From contig OY829537.1 in assembly GCA_963691705.1 (NCBI GenBank), positions 69,647,352-69,711,351 on the forward strand: a stretch of DNA of 64,000 nucleotides. The letters run 5' to 3'. Below the pieces are notes generated by a model that saw nothing but the letters and a program-made list of their open reading frames with translations, had not been told where the DNA came from and searched no databases. The translations under genes were made by a program, and so were the position numbers. Numbering within the stretch: position 1 is the first letter of the stretch; each line of letters starts with the position of its first letter. Of this stretch, positions 21,176 to 32,099 are shown in pieces. Source of the stretch: Viola odorata. Lineage: Eukaryota; Streptophyta; Magnoliopsida; Malpighiales; Violaceae.

Positions 21176-23053
21176 TACCTCCCGACCGACCGCCCCTCCT
21201 GCCCAAGACGCCCCTCCTTCGGGACCAATCACTATCAACGCACCATCTCTCGAGCATCTGCTCCAAGCCATCCTCACCGAACTCCAACGGAGGTTGCTCA
21301 ATACAACCTGCCGCCATTCTGATCTCCCCATAAACAATTTCTCTTGCCCTCGTGGAGGGTTTAAAATATTTCCACCCTTTTATTTTCTGCTGAACTTTCT
21401 TTTTATTTTTTCTGAATTTTTGTTTGGGCCTTCTCGTATTGAGGACAATGCACTGCCTAAGTGTGGGGAGGGATTTATCTGTTTGTTTGTTTATTTTATT
21501 TTTGCTTGAATGAATGCTTATTTTCTTACTTGTTGCATGACAACATGTTTTGTGAAAAAAATGATTTTTTTTTGGATTTTATGTTTTTTAGGATTTTGGT
21601 AGATTTTTGCCAAATATTCACTCAACCCAGTTTTAAAACCCCCATGTATGAAAAAAATTCTGATATATTGCACATCGAATAAACCGCCTGACATCATGTC
21701 TAGACCTAGTCGTTCACACTTGGCCTATTAGACCTTATATCTGCATTTAGGCCTAGACACCAACAATCAAAATTAGCACCTTGTGAGCACTTTGAGCCTC
21801 CATGCTGTAATTTTTCATGTGCGATTTGAATGCCTAGCTAGGCACTGGCTGGACTTGCATGATATCCCTGGGTATAGGCACCATTAGACATGGGAAAGCA
21901 ACAAAAAGACGAAAGTCTTTGCATTATTGTCTCATTTCTTTCTTTTCTTTCCTTTCTCCCTTCTCTCTTTTTCTTCCATCTTGCCCTAGACACTCACCTA
22001 CCCCTCTTTCCTCTTTTTCTGACCACTTGAGCTTATTTTCTTGATCTTTTTCCTTGGCAGGTAAGCAGTAATTGTTGAGGGTAGCGTCGAGGGCTAGACA
22101 CATAGAAGGACGTGCAGAAAAGCATAAGTGTGGGGAAGCAGAGGAAAATAAGGCTCAAATGCAGAACGCGGAGCTAGGGCAAGCCAATAGAAAAAAATCA
22201 TTCTGCCATAGCGGAATCATCAAGGAAAGAGCCCCCCTAAAAGCCTAAGTGTAGGGAAGCCGAGAAGTAAAACACTAGTGCTGGAAGCAGAGCTAAGGTG
22301 AGCTACAAAAGAAAATTCAAAAAGTCTACTGCCCTAGCTGAATTATAGCTAGAAAGGTTCGTGCCCCTTCTTAGAAAAAAAGAAAAAAATTTAAAAAAGA
22401 AAAAATAAAAAATAAAAGAGGGGGGTAAAACGCGAACAAAAGAGTCTGCTACCAGCACCGCACCAAGAGAAGAGCTCCCTGCCGAAGAAGAGAAGATCCT
22501 TCGTCTAGCCCTCATTTGCCTCATCCTGCCCTCGACGAGTACTGTCTTACCGACCTTGTCTTTTTCCTAGCGAAGGAATCCATCCAATTTTGAGCTGGTT
22601 GTTTCTCCTCTTTCTCTTTCTATTCTCTCTTTCTTTGTTCCTTCTTTTTTCTATTTCATTCTCTTTTCTTCCTTTTTCTTTCTAAACCGAACCATTCCCT
22701 TTTCTTTCTCTTTTGCTGGTGCGAAGTTTTTTCTGATTGATTGATTGCCCATGCATGTGTACTGTGTACTCGGATTGATATGCAAGTTTAGTTTTGTACT
22801 ATGCTGATTGTATTTATTTTTGAGCGATTAAACACTTAGCCCTATTTGTGAGCACGAGCGTAAACACTTTTCTAGTGAGGATTGCTAGCAAATGGGCCTG
22901 ATGTGGGAAAGTCTCATCTTTAGGGTCGTTATCCTTCTGATTTGATGCAGATGCTTATCTAGGCAGGTGTGTCTTGACGAAATCTAGTTTGATGTCTGGT
23001 TTTCAGTTTTGTGGATACTCGAGGGCGAGCATCGGGCAGTGTGTGGATAATTT
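21176..23053 (+). mobile_element. Athila-like 3' non-coding region
   Basis: No gene is seen. The region includes 'ATTGAGGACAATGCACTGCC' followed by 'TAAGTGTGGGGAGGG' (21440-21472), the conserved signal of Athila-like 3' regions. The same purine motif repeats at 22128-22142 and 22243-22258. The segment ends 'GAGCATCGGGCAGTGTGTGG' just before the LTR start. The short frames in pyrimidine-rich stretches (21859-22524) are not convincing. Confidence 0.5.
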
Positions 23054-24574
23054 GATAGTGTGTGTTTTTATGCATGTTTTTCTCTTTATTTATAGTCTTA
23101 TTTTGAGCATGATGCTGCTAATTTCCCTTTGAATTCACTTTTTTTGCAGATCTAGGCTCAAGGAGGAAAAGATGCTGAAACAACCCCTTTTTGGTGGAAT
23201 TCTGCCTTATGGATCGCAAAGCGTCAAGACCAGCATCGAGGCCTAGCTGTTTACTTGTTGTCGAGCCTTAGATATGAGTCGTGCCGTCTAGCCCTAGACC
23301 CGCGCTGGAACCATCTGGAGCCGCATTTTGCCTGAGACTCGCTGCCGCACGTGCAAATATTTTCCCAAGGGCGTGCGAAGAAAGATCCACACGGGATTCC
23401 TTCCAGATCCCTTTTTGGTACCTTAGGAATATTCCCTAGGACACACTCCTCCTTTTGTACCTCCCTCTTAGCTGTCTTTTGTCATTTTGTGAGCTAAGAG
23501 GGTATTTAAACCTTAGTTTTAGGGTTTTTTGGAGGGCATCATCAAATCTTCTTTGGGGCAGCCGCTCACCTACTTTCCTCTTTAGTTTTCTTGGGATCTG
23601 TTCTTCCCTTTTGTAGTCGTCGTTAGCCATCAACTCTTCAAACCGGAGCTTTTAGCTCCGTCCGGTATTTATTTAGTCTTCTTCTTCATCATCGCATTCT
23701 CTTCTTTTATGCTTTATATTAAATATATTTTTATTTATTTATTTATTTATTAGCATGAGCGGCTAAGCTCATCCGCTTAGCAAGGGTGTTTTGAGGGTTG
23801 CAAATTTATTGTTAGATCTAGTTGGTTTTATTAGGAGCTTGATCACCTGCTAGTTTACCTTCTTAGATCACTGTCATTTCTTTGGTTATAACTACCGCAA
23901 AGCCTTAGAATAGAGCAGACACTAGATGGATTGTCATTAGCTTGGTCCGTTCTGTCTAGGGTAAGTAACCGATTAGGGTGGTGCCGAGAGTGTGACGAGT
24001 TGAGAGGCATCTCACCCTAGACGTGTCTTTCCTCCTCTTTATAGGCCTTTGAGTATTGCCTCCCCGCCCCGTGCCTGGGAGGACGGTGAAGTGTCAAGGC
24101 TACCTCATATGTGAAAACAGGGGGTAGCTTTTCTTACGAAGGAAAGCAGGGGGCCTAAACGTACCTGGCCCCTATAGCACGTCTACGGCATAGGAATAGA
24201 ACATTTGTGTGCCGATGACTGACTAGGCCTCGACGCAACCCAAGAAAATCCCTTGCTAATATTTCCTCTCAATTGATTTTATCTCATTTATTTTTCTATT
24301 TATTTTGTTTATGATTGTTATTTGCGTTAATTTTATTATTTCTATCCTTGTTAGTTGTCTTGCCATCAACCTCTTTTGGTTAACCAGTTTAACCAACAAA
24401 CCTCTACCCCCCCGTGTTACTATTTGATTGCATTTGTCTTTGTCATACATCTAGGGCAAGTTGTCACCTTTTATTCCCTGTGGTTCGACCCTGTTACCGC
24501 TATACACAAATTAATTTGTGCATCTAGGCTTCAGGAATTAATATTATTTTTGACCCGTTTCGACGACGCGGTCA
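23054..24574 (+). repeat. Athila-type LTR, about 1.5 kb
   Basis: It starts TGATAGTGTGTG directly after the purine signal and ends near GACGACGCGGTCA. The 3' part contains 'CCCTGTGGTTCGACCCTGTT' (about 24476-24495), a hallmark near the end of Athila LTRs. Part of it (23760-24060) resembles 53760-54110, so both LTRs belong to one larger family. A (TTTA)n tract lies at about 23730-23752. Confidence 0.55.
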
Positions 24575-25327
24575 GCCAAATATAGACTCACAATTATATA
24601 CATTTCTCAATGATTGATTTATTTTATGGCATGACAAAACAAGTTCTACGGTGTTCCTTCAATTATTCTCCTAAGCTCCAAGCTAAACTATCATGAATCT
24701 ATAGGGATGATAAAGATATTAAAGAAACAACATGATTATGCAGTTAGAGACATTGAACATGTTACACTCATCTTGGAAATTTAGCAATTAAATCTAGTAT
24801 GGGAATATTAATTGCCACTTTCCTCAATATGTCCATAAATTCCCCTTCCTCGCTTTCCTTCATAGTCTTTGCAAACCTAGGTGGAAAAGGTGGAAGGATT
24901 ACCTGATCGTCTTCCTAGAGCGGAGTGTTTGGAAGTTTCTTGGTCAACTTCTTGGTCAAGAAAGTTTTCTTGGCCAAGACAGTTTATTTTGTCTATTTTT
25001 ATGGTTCTGGGATAACTTCTGCCTCTGGCTCCACTTCTGGCATCTCCATCTCTTGCTCATATCAAATCGCCTCAGCCATCTTAGGTAGGTATCTGCCACT
25101 TCTCAAGCTGATAGACCTGACATTATATATAGGGTTGTCTACAGTATTGGAGAGCAATCTTCCTTGCTAATTTTGGTGGCTTTGTGCCAACTTGTTGATC
25201 TATTTCTACATATCTGCCAAAGTGGTGTGTGTGTATGTATGCTTGAGCAGCTTGTCTGGCCTAAATAAACTTGTTCAAGGTGTTTTCAAGGAAAGGCCCA
25301 ACTATTTATAACCATTGTGGGGTTGTT
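24575..25327 (-). pseudogene. Athila-type gag relic, downstream half
   Basis: On the minus strand, near 24890-24800, the sequence encodes 'FPPRFAKTMKESEEGEF' and 'MDILRKVAINIPI', the conserved C-terminal gag segment of Athila-like elements (compare 'DVFRKVAINVPLLDF' in the gag at 44900-47281). The reading frame decays further left. It is the continuation of 52262-53092. A 27-kb insertion separated the two halves and duplicated TTGTT. Confidence 0.7.
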
Positions 25328-26196
25328 TGATACGATCCTAGTTGCGTAGGATACGTAACGAGTAATTCCCGATCTAGTTCTAGGCTTGGCTTTCGATGCG
25401 GAAGAATGATAACTCAATACGACTGTTTAACCCTTCTAATATCCGTGTATTAGCCAACCTAAACTTATCGAATGAGGTTCTTGAAACGATCTCTAACCCT
25501 ACTAATATCTTGTATTAGCCAAACTAGAGCTACGATTCAATGGAGTGGATGTTCGGGTTTTACTTGCTATCCTAATCGAGTATCCGGACTCAAAGAGGGA
25601 CAAGGTTCGCGAAGAACAATTGAGAAAACTCTCTGGTTTTTTTTAATTTTCAATATAACGTCCATAATAATGAAGAGGGTGGCTCCTTTAAATAGGAGAA
25701 AACCCTAAATCCTTACAATAGGAAACCTTCTCCTAATAGAACTTCTAATTAAGTAATTAAAATAAATCTAAACTAATTTAGCTAATTAATAAGGAAACTA
25801 ATTAAATAAATCCATAACTAATAAAGCATAGAAATCACCAAATCAGGAAAAACCATAATAAATACATAATTCCCTTTTTGGCGCAATCTGGAACTGTCAG
25901 GACGTGATTACATCGAGTGTGTGGCGTGATCACATCAGCTGGAGCTCGATACTACTGGTCTTGACGTAATTACGCCGGGATAGGGCGTAATCACGTCCAT
26001 TCTGCACAGGGAAATCTCGACGAGCATAACTTTTGATCCATCCGTCCGATTGATCTGAAATGTGTCCCAAAGGGAAGCTAACATCTTGAAGTTTACATCA
26101 AGACTCTGTTCTCTCAAATCGGACTCAATTTTCTTGTTCATCTGCTTGTTACGAACATACGATGTGCCATGCATGATACATCCTGGGATCGTATCA
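25328..26196 (-). repeat. Left LTR of gag-only element
   Basis: 869 bp, with the 11-bp terminal inverted repeat TGATACGATCC/GGATCGTATCA. As the element is minus-oriented this is its 3' LTR. The last codons of the element's downstream frame ('DSRTNLSEEGGNDTIPG') run from internal sequence into it. Confidence 0.9.
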
Positions 26197-26208
26197 TTCC
26201 CTCCTTCT
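26197..26208 (-). other. Polypurine tract of gag-only element
   Basis: The minus strand reads AGAAGGAGGGAA directly before the 3' LTR start TGATACG. This is the expected primer for plus-strand DNA synthesis. Confidence 0.7.
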
Positions 26209-26903
26209 TCGGAAAGATTCGTCCTCGAATCTTGATCAACATAATCTGTCCAAGAAATCCCAGCAATTCCACACTCAATGTACACTCTCCATCTCTTGCG
26301 CTTTCTTGGTTGCCAAAGTGTATAATCCACAACACACACATTCTGTGACGCCTTGAACGAGTATTCTCTATGGCTCGCTTCATAAACCTATTGTAGCCCT
26401 TCTTGGAACGGATTGACCCAAGCGAGCTCCTCTACAAATGTGCATAAGGCTCCCTTGGATAAGACCCCTATAATTCTTGGTTCGGTCTCCATATGAACCT
26501 TGCCGCTGTTCACAGTAAAAGCTTACTGCTTGTGTGCTAATGAACCTTTTATTGCTCTCTTTCCCTTCTCTCCCTCTTCAAAACGATTCGTCCTCGAATC
26601 GTGCACAAAGCAAGAGAAAAAAAACACAACCTCCATGGAAAACACGTTGATACGAGCAATACTATATGGCACATATGCAATCTCGAATCTCATCAAAGGA
26701 ATTCCAAAACCAACATTCATACGAATAGTATATGCTTCTGCAATAAGAAACGTACCATGGCATATTGACTGATCCACACACTCAACTACAGCAACCGTCG
26801 CACCATGACCAACCTTGGCAGATCTGTCGTCAAACCATCCATGAACTTGATCAAAGTATCGATCAATCCCATAAGTCTTTCGACTGAATGATGCGCTCAT
26901 CAA
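26197..26903 (-). pseudogene. Downstream frame of gag-only element, unknown
   Basis: A minus frame (26903-26523) reads 'FDDRSAKVGHGATVAVVE', 'TIRMNVGFGIPLMRFEIAY' and 'DSRTNRFEEGEKGKR'. After stops, a second copy of the 'DSRTN..EEG' motif lies at the LTR edge (near 26225-26200). Sequence of the type 'D-R-T-N-.-F-.-E-G' precedes the 3' LTR in many plant gypsy elements, so this may be a leftover of the polyprotein end. Its function is unknown. Confidence 0.4.
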
Positions 26904-27167
26904 TTGCTACCACCACATCTTGCGCACTAGCAATACTACTACTCAAAACGGTCAACTGAATCCCATTGGTGGTAGTCTTGGTCTCACCAATCTGACCACT
27001 CTCAACCGCACCACTACTCTTCACAATGTTCTCATACTTAGGCGTCTTGGTCTCACCAATCTGAACACTCAACTCTTCTTTTTTTCTCTCAATATCTCTA
27101 GTGATCTCATACTCGGCGTAAGACTTCACTAGTACTTTCAACTGTTCGAGACAATCCTTAAGGATAT
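26863..27167 (-). CDS. C-terminal part of gag-like protein (split by insertion)
   Basis: After removal of the nested element, the gag frame at 50346 continues directly here: '...PDEID' + 'ILKDCLEQLKVLVKSYAEYE', then a Lys/Glu-rich stretch and a repeated 'QIGETKT' motif, ending 'QSKDLWD' stop at 26863-26865. The continuous frame across the insertion site shows that no pol was ever between these halves in this copy. The protein is about 340 residues in total; the role of the C-terminal part is unknown. Confidence 0.6.
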
Positions 27168-28710
27168 TGATTGATGGTATATTTTGGTTGTTTTATTAGC
27201 TCTTTTCCTAGTAATTGAGATGGTAAATATGCTACTTTGAGCCTACTTGCTTCCTTTCTTATGATTCAGCCTTTGGAGCATCAATGTGAAGGAAAGGAGC
27301 AGAAAGCTTGAAGAATAGAGCTAAAATCAATCATCTGGTGTTGATGTCCCGTTTTCTGTTTTTGCTGCCTTTAAGTTGGTTCGTTCGTCCCAGGGCCACT
27401 TCTCTATTTTGCCGAAATCAGCTCTCCTCTAGGCCTCGACAAGAAGCGACCTGACGAAATTCCAGCTGGAACAGCACTTACTCATGACGTGGCACTCCGC
27501 ATTTGTTTATTCCTGAGTGCGATTTTTGTCTCCTTGGAACCCGATTTTGCAGACACAAGACTTCTTGAGCTCCTATTTTATTCTCCACTTTGCTAACAAG
27601 TGCATGGAAGCTTGGAGCAACATTCTTCTTGTTCTTGTGAAGAATGTTCTTATTATTTTATTAGCACCTTGTGGAATTTTTAGGGAGGAGAGTTGACTGC
27701 CATAAGGACATCTTTGAACATAATTTACACATCATCTAGGAGGGCAGTAGCAAGGAGGAGGACAGCAAGAAGAGGAGAGCATTCGGACTGAAGAAGGGCA
27801 GAGAACAGTAGGAGCAACAAAAAGGAGAAATCCTGCACTTTTCATTTCCAGATTTTCCAGCTTTGCTTGTATTTCGGATTTGAACTTATTTTTGTAATTT
27901 CGGTTATGACTTGTGGCTAAACCTCTAGATTCCTGGTAGGGATCTAGAGGTAGACAATCTATGTTTGTTTTGAGACCATGTTGATCTTTAAATAGAAATG
28001 GTTTTCATATTTCTTTTCTCATTGTTTTAACTTCAATTTATTCATGTTAAGTTTGAGTTTGGCCAACTTGGATTTTGACTTGAATGAATATTGTCAGCTC
28101 CTCTGAAATTGAGTATTATCCATGATTGGGGGAACACATGTAGACATTCTCTAATGACTGCGATTGGTCCAGCATTAAGAGAAAGAAGGAAAGAATTAGG
28201 CCAGGATGACGATCTCCATCTCAAGGCCTTGGGACGAATGGGCTTCCTGCGTGACAGTTGGTGGGAATGTTACCACTTGACCAGGTTGGCGCTTGGGATG
28301 TTGACGAACTCATCCGTAGGTCTAGAGAAGGGTTTAATACGCTTAGAAATCTAAACAGACTTGATTTCTCAAACTTCTCTATGAAACCATTTTGAAAATG
28401 TTATTTGTCAATGATCAACAACATAGAATTGTCACCTCAAAGAGATCTCTACCTGGGATTATTTCTCTACTGATTTTCTCTACTTACTACTGTTTTCTTG
28501 CATACAACTTTCGTTCATTCCATTGCAATACTGTTTAATCAAGATTTCACCTCAAAAACTTGGTATTCTACTTGGTTATTTTCAGGAACAACAAGAATTA
28601 GTCAAGCTTGTCTCTGTGGGATCGATCCTCTCATCACTATCTACATTTTATTGTAGCTTAGCACTGAGTTGTATTTTTATTTTATTTCGGGACATGCGAC
28701 ACACCCGTCA
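27168..28710 (+). repeat. 5' LTR of Athila-like element
   Basis: It starts TGATTGATGGTATATTTTGG and ends ACACACCCGTCA. The frames inside it (28042-28354 and 28523-28768) are repeated identically in the other LTR and show no known domain, so they are treated as non-coding. Confidence 0.9.
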
Positions 28711-28715
28711 TAAAT

Positions 28716-28733
28716 TGGCGCCGCTGCCGGGGA
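28716..28733 (+). other. Primer binding site TGGCGCCGCTGCCGGGGA
   Basis: Five bases after the LTR end. The form TGGCGCCG.TGCCGGGGA is the classical Athila/Tat primer site, usually assigned to tRNA-Asp. It fixes the plus orientation of the element. Confidence 0.9.
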
Positions 28734-28811
28734 CAACGTGTACTAATTTTCGTTTTTCTTGTTTATGATCAGGTAGACCAGTTCACAACCATTACGATAC
28801 ATTCCAGAAAC

Positions 28812-29348
28812 TGATAATATCCGAGATCTCTTCGGGTCGGAAAACGGCTGCTGCAGCTAGTCGGAGGGGAAGCGATTGGCGTCAGAGATACCTGCAAAGC
28901 GCCGGAGGGGGACTCCGGCGTAGACACTCCGATGCTTAAGTCAGTTCGAGTTTATAGAATGGTAGAGGTTCTCCAAGATGATCTCGATCTTACCTTCTGT
29001 TTGAAAAGATGGGGGTATTTATAGGCCGAAGTTGGCGATACCTGACAGCGATAAGGGTGCAGCGATAAGCATCGTCCGAATATATCGCCTCCAGCGATAA
29101 TGGGTGAGCCATCGCGGGCGATAATCACATAAGGCCTATCAGGAGTGACATCCTCTTCGTTCCCCTAGGATGGGATGACGCCGTGCGCGTAAAGATGCAT
29201 GAGATCCCCCCCCGCTGAAGTCGACCATCCTAGGAAACTTCCGCCGGCCCGGGCGATAGGTTGGTTTTTCAGGGAAGCGTGTAGAAACTCGTCAAGGATA
29301 GATGCCGTAGCTACAATAATGCCGTCAGGAGTATTCCAATTGTTATCA
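28812..29348 (-). repeat. 3' LTR of first Tat-type element
   Basis: It begins TGATAATATCC and ends CAATTGTTATCA on the plus strand. On the minus strand a TATA box (CCTATAAATACC, 29014-29025) lies mid-LTR. The purine-poor boundary 'CAGTTGGGCTTA' (minus) lies just upstream of the LTR start. Confidence 0.9.
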
Positions 29349-30262
29349 TAAGCCCAACTGAAAACTAGCCCGAGTGTTCACCAAGGGCTATCCATGTCTG
29401 ACATCTTTAGATAGGAGTTTGCTCTGTCATGAGGCGATATTTCCACAGAGGGCTTGGGCTTTCTTTATCGTTCAAAGGCTGATCAATCCTAATGCGGAAC
29501 TAGGGCTTAGATCCACAACTTTCCACTAATCCGGTCAAGTTCGTCCTTGTTTCTTGTCAAAAAGACCCGTCTCCTCGGGACGTTAAGAATTCTACTAGGA
29601 GGCCGTTGGGGCGCTCGCGATTTTGAAGGCATCACTTTTATTCAGCGATACTGGCCCATTTGTCCTTTCAATAGGACTTATGAAGTCTCCACTTCGTTCG
29701 AGTCATAGAAGGACCGTCGATAGGTCGCTTGCGATATCATCGCGTATATTCAGCCAGGCCGCACCATGGGCTGGCATATATTTTGGGTCTATCGTTCTTC
29801 CACGTGTTCTGCGAAGGCACAGAGGAGATAGAACATATATAGAAGTTAGCAAACTTTCTACTTACAGAGGTTCGAGGTCACACGTGCCCACTTTTTCTTT
29901 TACGCTCGAGAAAACAACAAGTATCAGCGTGGCTTTATACCATCAGCTACCTTATGGTTATCGCGGCTTCATACCACCAGACGCCTGTGATGTCATCGCG
30001 GTTTTACTCATCCAGGGCCACCGGCGACATCAACGCGGCCTTACACTGTGGATACCGGTAACCTTATGGTTTTAGCATTAGGGCTACCAGTGATATCGTG
30101 CCTCTCAACGTTTTTCAGATTCTGCCTCGTACTCCTTCCGGTATCTGTGTCGTGAACGTCACCCGTCCCTTTCGTTTACGCTTATCAATCCTCGAGGTTA
30201 TCGGGGCGGCTCGTCTTTTGAGGACCTCAGTCTCTTTTCCCAAGGCCTCTCTTCACTGGAGC
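29349..30262 (+). other. Non-coding region between LTR and antisense gene 1
   Basis: No convincing gene is seen. The 150-aa frame at 29623-30075 lacks recognisable motifs and has no counterpart in the second Tat-type element, so I do not call it. The region probably holds the upstream regulatory sequence of the antisense cassette; 'ATCGCGG' and 'GCGATA' motifs recur, as in the LTR. Confidence 0.4.
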
Positions 30263-30270
30263 CTATAAAT
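30263..30270 (+). promoter_or_regulatory. TATA box upstream of antisense ORF1
   Basis: CTATAAAT lies 50 bp before the ATG at 30320, in an otherwise GC-richer context. The equivalent ORF in the second element has TTATAAA (54797-54803) 64 bp before its ATG, so the arrangement is conserved. Confidence 0.5.
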
Positions 30271-30319
30271 CGGAGAGCTTTCTCCACCCACGTTCTCCTC
30301 ATCTTTATCAGCTAGCATC

Positions 30320-30697
30320 ATGGATAATTTGACTAAGAATTTTCTTCTCTCCAAAGGTCACTCGCTCAAGAACCTCAATGACGGTGACGTCGGTTTCCTA
30401 GAGAACATGCTGGTCAAGACTTCTGAGGATATTCTGGAGCTGCAAGGGATGCTGAATCCGCTTTATTCCCGGCTAGGGGCCATTTCCCTAGAGGACTTCA
30501 GTCCTTTGGAGAGCGTATCAAAGCTGTCCGCCTCCATCGCTTGGATTCAGGTGGTGATTGCCATGTTGCAGCAGCGTAAGGACATGTTGGGGTGCTGCCT
30601 GAAAGGGATGAGAGCTACTTCCCATGATCTTATCCTGGTCATGGATTCCTTGAGGGACCTTCCTGAGGTGCCCGAGGATGCCGGTTCTGACGCCTGA
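30320..30697 (+). CDS. Antisense ORF1, conserved 125-aa protein of unknown function
   Basis: An intact ATG-to-stop frame starts MDNLTKNFLLSK. It has a conserved central 'KTSEDILELQGML', 'ISLEDFSPLES', then 'MLQQRKDMLGCCLKGMRA' and an acidic end. It looks all-helical and has no signal peptide or membrane segment. The second Tat-type element encodes a clear homologue at 54867-55250 (roughly 60 percent identical by eye, same length within two residues), while the surrounding DNA is much less alike. This indicates selection on the protein. A polyadenylation-like AATAAATAAAG follows at about 30770. I recognise no family. Because the element's gag-pol runs on the other strand, it is an accessory protein of the retrotransposon. 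Confidence 0.75.
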   Translation: MDNLTKNFLLSKGHSLKNLNDGDVGFLENMLVKTSEDILELQGMLNPLYSRLGAISLEDFSPLESVSKLSASIAWIQVVIAMLQQRKDMLGCCLKGMRATSHDLILVMDSLRDLPEVPEDAGSDA

Positions 30698-31090
30698 TAG
30701 TGACGGCTCCCTTTGGGCCTTTTCTCTTTTCCCCTTATCTTGTCAATGTATCTTCCGGTCACTAGGCCGTAATAAATAAAGTATTTTCCTCATTCCCTCT
30801 CGCAACTGTTCTTCTTCTTTACTGCGCTCTTTGTTGTTTTCCAAGAGGGTGTTCTTAGCCCAACTGAAAACAGTCTTGCTATTGGGCGGTTTTTCTGCCA
30901 ATCGTTCTGCCTTAACTCCGCGCTGTCCTCATTATAACAACTGATTGACCGAGATTATGATTATTCTTGATCTGCGCGAGATTTCAACAGGCGCGACTGC
31001 GAATCCATATTTGCACTCCAGACTGTACACGTGCCAATCTTCAAGAGTCGGGTTGGAGGATCGAAGAGTCTCTTTTCTTCTTTTCCCGGC

Positions 31091-31097
31091 TATTTAA
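31091..31097 (+). promoter_or_regulatory. TATA-like box upstream of antisense ORF2
   Basis: TATTTAA lies 77 bp before the ATG at 31174. It is weaker than the other boxes of the cassette, and the assignment rests on position only. Confidence 0.35.
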
Positions 31098-31173
31098 TGA
31101 GGCTTTCCCTCCTTCACTCTTATCCATTTCTTTCTCCTTCATTTTTCTTCGTTATAGGTCCTCTGCAAGTCTC

Positions 31174-31632
31174 ATGGATGATTCTTATTTACTAGGTACG
31201 GCTTCGGCGAATTCACCGCCAACTCCTCCGACCACCCCTGACACAGATAATCCTCCCCCATCGCCTCCTTGGAGGCCGGTTGTTCGTCGGCGATGTCGCA
31301 AGAGGCAGAGGAAGGAAGTTGAACGACGAAGGAAGGAGGCTGCCCAGGCCTCTAAGTCATTTTTTGACTCTCTGGCTTCTCTGGCTAGGGAGGAGAAAAA
31401 ACTGTCTCCCCCTCCGCAGGAATCACCTCCGTGGGCTCCCTCAGCTTGCTCGGCCGCTGGGGCAGTATCGCCAGGCGTTAAGGAGGAGTTACCCAAGTTG
31501 ACTTCTGCCGCTGGAAAGGAGGTCGGTGAGTCTTCTCCCCCTGCTATTGTGGATTCACCATTCTGGGGTGGCGATGACGAAGAGGACGTAGTCTATTGCT
31601 ACGGCGTTACTTGGTACGACAGTGATGAGTAG
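31174..31632 (+). CDS. Antisense ORF2, charged ~150-aa protein, unknown
   Basis: The start is placed at ATG 31174 (MDDSYLLGTAS), not at the earlier in-frame ATG at 30967, because a TATA-like box and leader lie between the two. The protein has a Pro/Thr-rich N-terminal part, a strongly basic block 'RRRCRKRQRKEVERRRKEAA' that could act as a nuclear localisation signal, and a very acidic end ('DDEEDV...WYDSDE'). No known domain is seen. The matching region is deleted in the second element, so conservation cannot be tested here. Function unknown. Confidence 0.55.
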   Translation: MDDSYLLGTASANSPPTPPTTPDTDNPPPSPPWRPVVRRRCRKRQRKEVERRRKEAAQASKSFFDSLASLAREEKKLSPPPQESPPWAPSACSAAGAVSPGVKEELPKLTSAAGKEVGESSPPAIVDSPFWGGDDEEDVVYCYGVTWYDSDE

Positions 31633-31902
31633 GGCCTTAATCCTTCTTTTTGTAGATGCCGTATGGCCTTTCTCATAATAATGAATGATGGTTTTACTTC
31701 CTTTTCGCTTTTCATCGCTTGCTTATTGTTTCTTTCTGAGCGTTCCGGGTTAACGCGGAAGCGTCCCTTTCGCTACGGGTAACTGCCTTCAACTTCTAAT
31801 TGGTAACTGTCTTCTTTCGGAAGACACAAATGACTATCCACGTGTCTTTTTCTGTTTTGTACGTGTTTCATTTTTACAGGCTGTCTCTTCTTCAGGCTTT
31901 TC

Positions 31903-31910
31903 TTTATAAG
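31903..31910 (+). promoter_or_regulatory. TATA-like box upstream of antisense gene 3
   Basis: TTTATAAG lies about 190 bp before the proposed ATG at 32100. It is comparable in spacing to the box before gene 4 (34788-34796, ATG at 34960). Confidence 0.4.
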
Positions 31911-32099
31911 GAAATCCTCTCTCTCTTTTACTGCTTCTGCGAATATTTTGAGTTTTTGCACATTTTCTCTCTCTTCTGCACTTCTTTTCTTCGAGAGGTT
32001 TTTCCGCGACCGCTCACTGGTGCCGGCGACCGGCTTATTGGCTTTTTGCTCCAGGTATTTACTCCTTCTACCGCCGTAGATTTACTTTTACTGTCCCTT

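Larger units (their letters stand above)
19923..24574 (+). mobile_element. Non-autonomous Athila-like element, 3' portion
   Basis: Order: LTR head fragment (19923-20071, TGATACGATCC start), a broken ORF of the ATHILA ORF-1 kind (20082-21175), a long non-coding 3' part with repeated 'TAAGTGTGGGGA' motifs, and a 1.5-kb LTR (23054-24574). There is no gag, RT or integrase. It is either a large-retrotransposon derivative or a truncated Athila element. The left LTR head and right LTR do not match each other, so the left junction is probably a rearrangement. Confidence 0.6.

Noticed and set aside
24256..24585. Short frames at the end of the Athila LTR
   Set aside because: They cover the conserved 'GTGGTTCGACCC' LTR end and carry no domain.
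28042..28354. 60-aa and 87-aa frames repeated identically at 49678-49990
   Set aside because: They are identical because both copies lie in the two LTRs; no coding motif, and LTR duplication explains the conservation.
28716..28733. tRNA-like sequence near the LTR
   Set aside because: Only an 18-base primer site complementary to a tRNA 3' end; no cloverleaf.
29623..30075. 150-aa plus-strand frame upstream of antisense ORF1
   Set aside because: No motif and no counterpart in the second Tat-type element; left as non-coding.
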